Assembly (NCBI GenBank): GCA_964362925.1
Contig: CAYIGA010000004.1
Span: 1 to 34,392, forward strand
Reading direction: 5' to 3'
Length of the DNA: 34,392 bases
Origin: JANLIQ01 sp964362925
Lineage (GTDB): Bacteria > Patescibacteriota > UBA1384 > 2-12-FULL-50-11
Shown here: positions 31,011 to 34,392 of the stretch, in pieces
Position numbering within the stretch: the stretch's first letter is position 1
Layout: the number at the start of each line of letters is the position of its first letter
Notes under the pieces: model-generated
Seen by the model: only the letters and a program-made list of their open reading frames with translations
Databases searched by the model: none
Told to the model about the DNA's origin: nothing
Translations under genes and position numbers: made by a program

Positions 31011-31511
31011 AATTCCCAATTTTTCTTTCTTCGCCTCATCTTGAGCTTTAAGAAGTTGATCTTGATAGATAAAAGGTTGACGCTTTTGGTAGATGACGAC
31101 GCGAGCAAGACCTTTCCTGGCTAGTTCAATAGAGACATTTTTATTGTCAACGATGATATAAGCTAAAATTCTGTCGAATTTGTCTGATTTGTAGGCGTCA
31201 TATTCCAGTTTGACTTTCTTTCCCTCAACTAATTTTTTGTTTTCTTCGGTGGCTTCTTCTTCGAAAGGTTCACCGGTTTCCGGAGCGGTGATACCAACAT
31301 AACGGACGATGATGCCGTTTTCTAAAACAACCGTGTCGCCGTTAACGATACGTTGGACGATTGCCTCGTTCGGTAATTGGTCTAATTGGACAGATTGGTC
31401 AGATTTGGGAGCTTGGGGAGTTTGGGATTGAAATTTAATTCCACCGAGAAACGAAAAGACAGAAAGCAAAAAACCGGAAACAAGCAAAATAAATATCCTT
31501 TTTACTTTCAT
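30963..31511 (-). CDS. secreted thermonuclease-family protein with abnormal tail
   Basis: 182 residues. N-terminal signal sequence or anchor (RIFILLVSGFLLSVFSFLGG, 5-24), then an SNase domain: VNGDTVVLENGIIVRYVGITAPET, DKFDRILAYIIV, NVSIELARKGLARV and KAQDEAKKEKLGIW. The residues matching staphylococcal nuclease Arg35, Glu43 and Arg87 are all present (in RYVGITAPET and DKFDRILAY), so it should be an active extracellular or periplasmic nuclease. After the conserved GIW the last 16 residues look unrelated to the family. That coincides with the right edge of the AT-rich block. AAGG lies 4 nt before the ATG. Nucleotide scavenging is a common need in this group. Confidence 0.85.
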   Translation of the reverse strand: MKVKRIFILLVSGFLLSVFSFLGGIKFQSQTPQAPKSDQSVQLDQLPNEAIVQRIVNGDTVVLENGIIVRYVGITAPETGEPFEEEATEENKKLVEGKKVKLEYDAYKSDKFDRILAYIIVDNKNVSIELARKGLARVVIYQKRQPFIYQDQLLKAQDEAKKEKLGIWSQYSIFTLRFCILA

Positions 31512-31573
31512 AAACCTTATTTTTGGATAATAAAATTATTCAAAAACAATTTTAGTGTTCTATATTTGATTGG

Positions 31574-31852
31574 TTAGGCTTTAAAAAATTGCGAAAATTT
31601 AAGCTTGTAAAGACTCTCTAAAAAATCGCTTCCCGCATAACCAGCCAGTAAAGACATTCGCCAGTCAGCATTCATAATCAGGCCTGACATTTGGCCAACG
31701 ATTACGGAAACTAAAATTGAAAAAGCAAAATATTTCCATTGAAATTTGAAATTATCCAGATTAAAAGTTTGAGATTTTGAGATGCCGACCAAGCTTCTGA
31801 CTAACCCTCCCATACCGCCGGCGAGGAATTGTAAAGCCTCAATGGGAATCAT
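31574..31852 (-). CDS. small membrane protein, holin-like topology
   Basis: 92 residues with a Gly-rich N-terminal hydrophobic segment (ALQFLAGGMGGLVRSLVG, 6-23), a central transmembrane helix (YFAFSILVSVIVGQMSGLI, about 41-59) and a third short one, MSLLAGYAGSDFLESLY. The size and the LAGYAGSDFLE pattern resemble small phage-holin-like or structural membrane proteins of unknown role. The ATG overlaps the TrpR-like gene by 4 nt, so the two are co-translated. Confidence 0.6.
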   Translation of the reverse strand: MIPIEALQFLAGGMGGLVRSLVGISKSQTFNLDNFKFQWKYFAFSILVSVIVGQMSGLIMNADWRMSLLAGYAGSDFLESLYKLKFSQFFKA

Positions 31853-32157
31853 CTTTTCTCATCTCCAATCGGATCGGGTTGTTTAGGGAAAATTTTTTGA
31901 AAACTACCCTTGCCGTATTTAATGATTTGGCCGATTTTAGAAACGGTTGAAGTGCTGGTATCTATCTTGGGTGAAATTTCCTCGTAAGTCTCTCCTTCTA
32001 GAATAAGTTTAGCAATCTTGAGTCTTTGGGCCAAATCAAGAATTTCTTCTTCAGTCAAAAGATCATCGAGAAAATCTGCCAGCTCCTGTTTGGTTTTACA
32101 CTTTCGAAAGGCTCTCAAAATTACTTGTTTATCTTTTTCTAAATCAGTTCGCTTCAT
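31849..32157 (-). CDS. TrpR/YerC-family DNA-binding protein
   Basis: 102 residues of the TrpR-like family (YerC/YecD group): DDLLTEEEILDLAQRLKIAKLILEGETYEEISPKIDTSTSTVSKI, a helix-turn-helix in which TYEEISPKIDTSTSTVSKI is the reader. The Trp-binding residues of TrpR itself cannot be confirmed. AAGGAGG lies 5 nt before the ATG, the best ribosome binding site in this part of the window. It follows the winged-helix tail of the M23 reading frame by 15 nt. Confidence 0.85.
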   Translation of the reverse strand: MKRTDLEKDKQVILRAFRKCKTKQELADFLDDLLTEEEILDLAQRLKIAKLILEGETYEEISPKIDTSTSTVSKIGQIIKYGKGSFQKIFPKQPDPIGDEKR

Positions 32158-32172
32158 AAAGGCCTCCTTAAT

Positions 32173-32544
32173 TTAAAAAATCGATTGATAGTTTGTTGTT
32201 CTACCCTTACCTTCAACTCTAATTTTTCCTTGATTAACCAAGGTTTGCAAATAATAGGCAGCAGTGCGTGGAACCACATGTAAAAAGTCACAAACATCGT
32301 CATTGGTGATTTTGTCTTTTTCCTGAATAAGTTTTTCAATTTTTGCCAGATTCTCCTCTTTTCTTCCCTGTCTTTCCCGATTGGCTTTTTGTCTTCTGGC
32401 CTCAAGCTCGGCTAAGAGTCTTTCTTGAGCCCGCCGGTCTACTTCTGCTTGGTCAACGACAGGAACTTCGACGACTTTTTCAACGATTTTCTCAACCGGG
32501 ACTTCTTTGATAACCTCTTTCTCGATGATTTGGGGTTGGCCCGC
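32173..32544 (-). pseudogene. coiled-coil and winged-helix tail of the M23 frame, after an in-frame TAG
   Basis: The M23 reading frame remains open for 123 further codons after TAG 32547-32545. It encodes GQPQIIEKEVIKEVPVEK, a VEKIV-type repeat, a long charged helix (DRRAQERLLAELEARRQKA), and a winged helix-turn-helix: DKITNDDVCDFLHVVPRTAA, then YYLQTLVNQGKIRVEGKGRT, ending TNYQSIF. Coding quality is plain. There is no ATG or good ribosome binding site inside it. It is therefore either cut off by the stop or made by read-through. Confidence 0.8.
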
Positions 32545-32565
32545 CTACGCCGGTGCTTCGGCGGG
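32540..32565. repeat. palindromic element carrying the in-frame stop
   Basis: CCCGCC (32540-32545) and GGCGGG (32560-32565) flank TACGCCGGTGCTTC. On the minus strand it encodes the last residues of the M23 protein (PAEAPA) and the TAG. It resembles the other GC-rich short palindromes here. Confidence 0.75.
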
Positions 32566-33198
32566 TAAAGGAGTAATTGAGGGAAGATATGGCGTAGAAT
32601 CAATGAAACCAAGATAACCATTATTTAGGTCAGGATTGTTAGGCTTGATTCCAAAATGAAGGTGCTCACCAAATGCCGTACCGGTTTGACCGGATAAGCC
32701 AATCACCCCACCTGTTTTTACTTCCTGATCTTGGCTGACTTTTGCTTCTTTAAGATGGGCATATAAACTCTGACCCCAGGGATGTTGAGTGGTTACAGAA
32801 ATACCAAAATCGCCGTTGTCACCGGATTGGATTACTTTGCCGGAATCAACAGCCAAAACTTCAGCGCCTTCAGGTAAACCAAAATCTAAACCATGATGAC
32901 CGATAATTCCCCACTCGCTAAATTTTTGTTTGATTCTTTCATCTTGCGATTGGGCGCCAAAAGAAAATGTAATTGAAAAATTGCCGTTAAAAGGTAAACG
33001 AAATTGAGGGATGGGAATTGGTTCCGTTGGGGAGATTGGGGGAGTTGGAGGTGATATGGGTGGTTTGACAACTTGAGTTGGTTCTGTTGGAGTGGTTGGG
33101 GTTTCTTCTGGAGCCGGTGGTACCGCTTCAGATTGCGATCCTCCGGCTGACTGACTGGGTTGAGGTTCGATTGGTTGCTGATTTGGGTCATCGGGCAT
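32545..33198 (-). CDS. M23-family (LytM) metallopeptidase
   Basis: 217 residues. A Pro/Thr/Glu-rich N terminus of about 65 residues without a signal peptide precedes an M23 domain: FGAQSQDERIKQKFSEWGII, HHGLDFGLPEG with ligands His101 and Asp105, SLYAHL with His148, and GEHLHFGI with His179/His181. All zinc and catalytic positions are present, so peptidoglycan endopeptidase activity is plausible. The lack of a secretion signal is odd and may mean non-classical export. The frame continues past its TAG into a winged helix, an unusual pairing. A TGT-TATACT extended -10 lies 8 nt before the ATG, with no ribosome binding site. Confidence 0.88.
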   Translation of the reverse strand: MPDDPNQQPIEPQPSQSAGGSQSEAVPPAPEETPTTPTEPTQVVKPPISPPTPPISPTEPIPIPQFRLPFNGNFSITFSFGAQSQDERIKQKFSEWGIIGHHGLDFGLPEGAEVLAVDSGKVIQSGDNGDFGISVTTQHPWGQSLYAHLKEAKVSQDQEVKTGGVIGLSGQTGTAFGEHLHFGIKPNNPDLNNGYLGFIDSTPYLPSITPLPAEAPA

Positions 33199-33215
33199 AC
33201 AAATTCAGTATAACA
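33199..33215 (-). promoter_or_regulatory. extended -10 promoter for the M23 gene (leaderless)
   Basis: On the minus strand TGT-TATACT (33215-33207) is followed by eight bases and then the ATG. The best -10 hexamer of this class in the window. Confidence 0.6.
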
Positions 33216-34162
33216 GACTCCAATTAACGTTGTAATCTTGTAGTATTGTACAAGACTAAAAAAACTATTTGAGAGATTGGTCTAATTGGAAAAATTGGAA
33301 GAAAAGACTAAAGGATTTTTCCAAAAATTCAAAAAGCGTCCAGTCAGAGGTAGGGAACGAGATTAACTTTGGAAGCGGCGTAAAGCAAAAAGGGATAAAT
33401 TCTGTCTTTTCCGAAATCGCGCAAAATGGTGGAATTTGCAGGATTTTGCCCCGCCCGCCTCATTTCGCTTCAAAAAACGACGAAGGGGGTGAGCGAAGCG
33501 AGTCCCGCCTTTGGCGGGATATAAGGCGTCCAAGAAATACCACCAGCGATATTAAGGATAAAATGCGGTTCGATCTCCACTAAAGGAGAGAAAAAAGTAA
33601 AGAATAAGCGAAGCGACGGGGACGCTCGCCCGCAGCGAGACAGGGTTTGGAGAGGAGCGTCCTCGCCGAAGGCGAGGGCGGAGGCCGTAAGCGTCAGCGA
33701 CAAGATACGTCACTGCGAGCAAGGGCGACTAACGACGATCCCCGCCACCCCAACCTTTTGCTAGCCCGAAGGGCGTCCTGAATTACAGGGATTATAAAAA
33801 GTTATGTAGCTCGCCCTTAGGCGAGCCAAGAAGAGCAACAAGTTCTCAAATGGGCGGCGGGGGAAAGGCGGGCGGGGCCTCTTTACGAAAATTTCCAAAA
33901 AGATTTTAAAAGCGAGCCCCGACCCGCCGACTGGCGGGGAGGGGCGAGTTAACAGCAAAAGCGAAGGCCGCCGACCTGCCCGGCCGTAGCGATAGCGAAG
34001 GCGGGAGGCGGCCTGAGCAGCACGATGATTTTGTGGCATTGTCTAAGAAATTTTGATAAAATAACCCTAATTAATAGTTTTTCAGGAAAAAAGTTCGAGC
34101 GGAGTTGTAAATATACTCCAAAGTTATCGCCTTATTTCATAGAAAATCGGTCTTATTACAGG
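33216..34162. other. gene-free, hairpin-rich spacer
   Basis: No convincing gene on either strand: possible reading frames are short, Arg/Pro/Ser-rich and lack starts with signals. Clear hairpins: TCCCGCC-TTT-GGCGGGA (33503-33519), CCTCGCC-GAA-GGCGAGG (33661-33677), GCTCGCC-CTTA-GGCGAGC (33809-33826), CCCGCC-GACT-GGCGGG (33923-33938), and AGGCCGCC (33965) with GGCGGCCT (34007). The section from about 33580 on is GC-rich against an AT-rich background. I looked for RNase P, tmRNA and SRP RNA signatures and found none I could support. Confidence 0.6.
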
Positions 34163-34168
34163 TATAAT
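34163..34168 (+). promoter_or_regulatory. TATAAT -10 box upstream of tRNA-Cys
   Basis: A consensus TATAAT. Transcription would start near 34175, immediately before the alternative hairpins and about 140 nt before tRNA-Cys. Confidence 0.5.
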
Positions 34169-34177
34169 CAGGCTATT

Positions 34178-34224
34178 GGCTACGTGACCGAGTGGGTTGA
34201 TGGCGAGCGGGCGTAGCCATCAAC
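34178..34224 (+). ncRNA. leader with two mutually exclusive hairpins
   Basis: GGCTACG (34178-34184) pairs with CGTAGCC (34212-34218). GTTGATGGC (34196-34204) pairs with GCCATCAAC (34216-34224). Both helices use 34216-34218, so only one can form. The segment also contains TGACCGAGTGG, identical to the D-arm region of the tRNA-Cys downstream. It may be a switch-like leader or a decayed tRNA with a palindrome inserted. Confidence 0.35.
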
Positions 34225-34315
34225 GGGTTGGGACATCATCCTGGGTGACCATGAGGGACAGTTTTTTGCCGGAGGCAAAGCCGAGACATAAAATGGGAGC
34301 GAAGCCGAGATTGAT

Positions 34316-34386
34316 GGCCTGGTGACCGAGTGGTTAGGTAACGGTCTGCAAAACCGTGTACACCGGTTCGATTCCGGTCCAGGCCT
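34316..34386 (+). tRNA. tRNA-Cys (anticodon GCA)
   Basis: Acceptor GGCCTGG/CCAGGCC, anticodon stem ACGGT/ACCGT with loop CTGCAAA (anticodon GCA), T arm ACCGG-TTCGATT-CCGGT and discriminator T. CCA is not encoded. Confidence 0.93.
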
Positions 34387-34392
34387 CAAAAA

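Noticed and set aside
32154..32405. 83-codon minus-strand ORF over the winged-helix region
   Set aside because: It is out of frame with the continuous, well-conserved winged-helix reading of the M23 frame, so it is a shadow.
33269..33583. 104-codon plus-strand ORF in the hairpin-rich spacer, and antisense ORFs at 33470-33703 and 33761-34039
   Set aside because: Low-complexity Arg/Ser/Pro-rich translations spanning hairpins, without start signals or recognisable folds.
33580..33770. Possible RNase P RNA (GAGGAGCGTCC resembles the conserved GAGGAAAGTCC)
   Set aside because: The partner conserved regions and the P4 helix could not be found, so the match is too short to support.
1..34392. CRISPR array or cas genes
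   Set aside because: No regularly spaced direct repeats of 25-40 nt with unique spacers. The tandem units at 6891-6977 number only two and are contiguous.

Overview
The window reads like a Patescibacteria (Candidate Phyla Radiation) scaffold. Supporting signs are short gene distances and many 4-60 nt overlaps, short versions of standard proteins (MiaA, a zinc-finger-less J-protein), many unrecognised small membrane proteins, and many starts with a -10 box only 5-8 nt upstream and no ribosome binding site. Genus cannot be told. A run of exactly 100 Ns (9047-9146) is a scaffold gap, so this is a draft, probably metagenomic, assembly.

Layout. 1-2445 (+): end of a VOC-family gene, a DoxX-like membrane protein, tag (3-methyladenine glycosylase), an HD hydrolase and msrB, a small repair and housekeeping run. 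2509-11182 (-): ftsK, a RodZ-like HTH protein, recA, a broken coiled-coil gene, recX and ppsA. PpsA carries a 409-residue LAGLIDADG intein immediately before its catalytic histidine. 11278-17248 (mostly +): a membrane-anchored HEXXH protein, a metallophosphoesterase with a hairpin cluster inside its coding sequence, a J-domain protein, two unrecognised genes, a diguanylate cyclase, a methyltransferase, tRNA-Lys, and a small gene between two copies of the 3' end of trxB. 17278-24785: trxB, a secreted protein, an ABC-2 exporter with a TPR protein, miaA, a zinc-ribbon membrane protein and a YifB/ComM-type AAA+ protein. 24901-25010: tRNA-Gly followed by the 3' third of a second tRNA.

25011-about 31000 (-) is visibly richer in A+T and holds one tight operon: a MurA-like enolpyruvyl transferase, a UshA-like 5'-nucleotidase, two dCTP-deaminase-fold paralogues with complementary losses of active-site residues, a GT4 glycosyltransferase, a beta-lactamase-fold serine hydrolase and the first 32 codons of a sugar-nucleotide transferase. 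It looks cut at both ends. The left end abuts the tRNA remnant exactly; the right end falls in the tail of a thermonuclease gene. This may be a transferred nucleotide or sugar-nucleotide biosynthesis operon, or an assembly chimera. It is the best candidate here for an undescribed system.

30963-33198 (-): thermonuclease, a small membrane protein, a TrpR/YerC-like regulator, and an M23 peptidase whose reading frame continues through a single TAG into a coiled-coil/winged-helix tail; the TAG lies inside a palindromic element. 33199-34315 has no convincing gene and is packed with GC-rich hairpins; tRNA-Cys closes the window. GC-rich palindromes in spacers and inside genes (12516-12642, 32540-32565, 13712-13750, 18231-18273) recur through the window and seem to have shaped several proteins.
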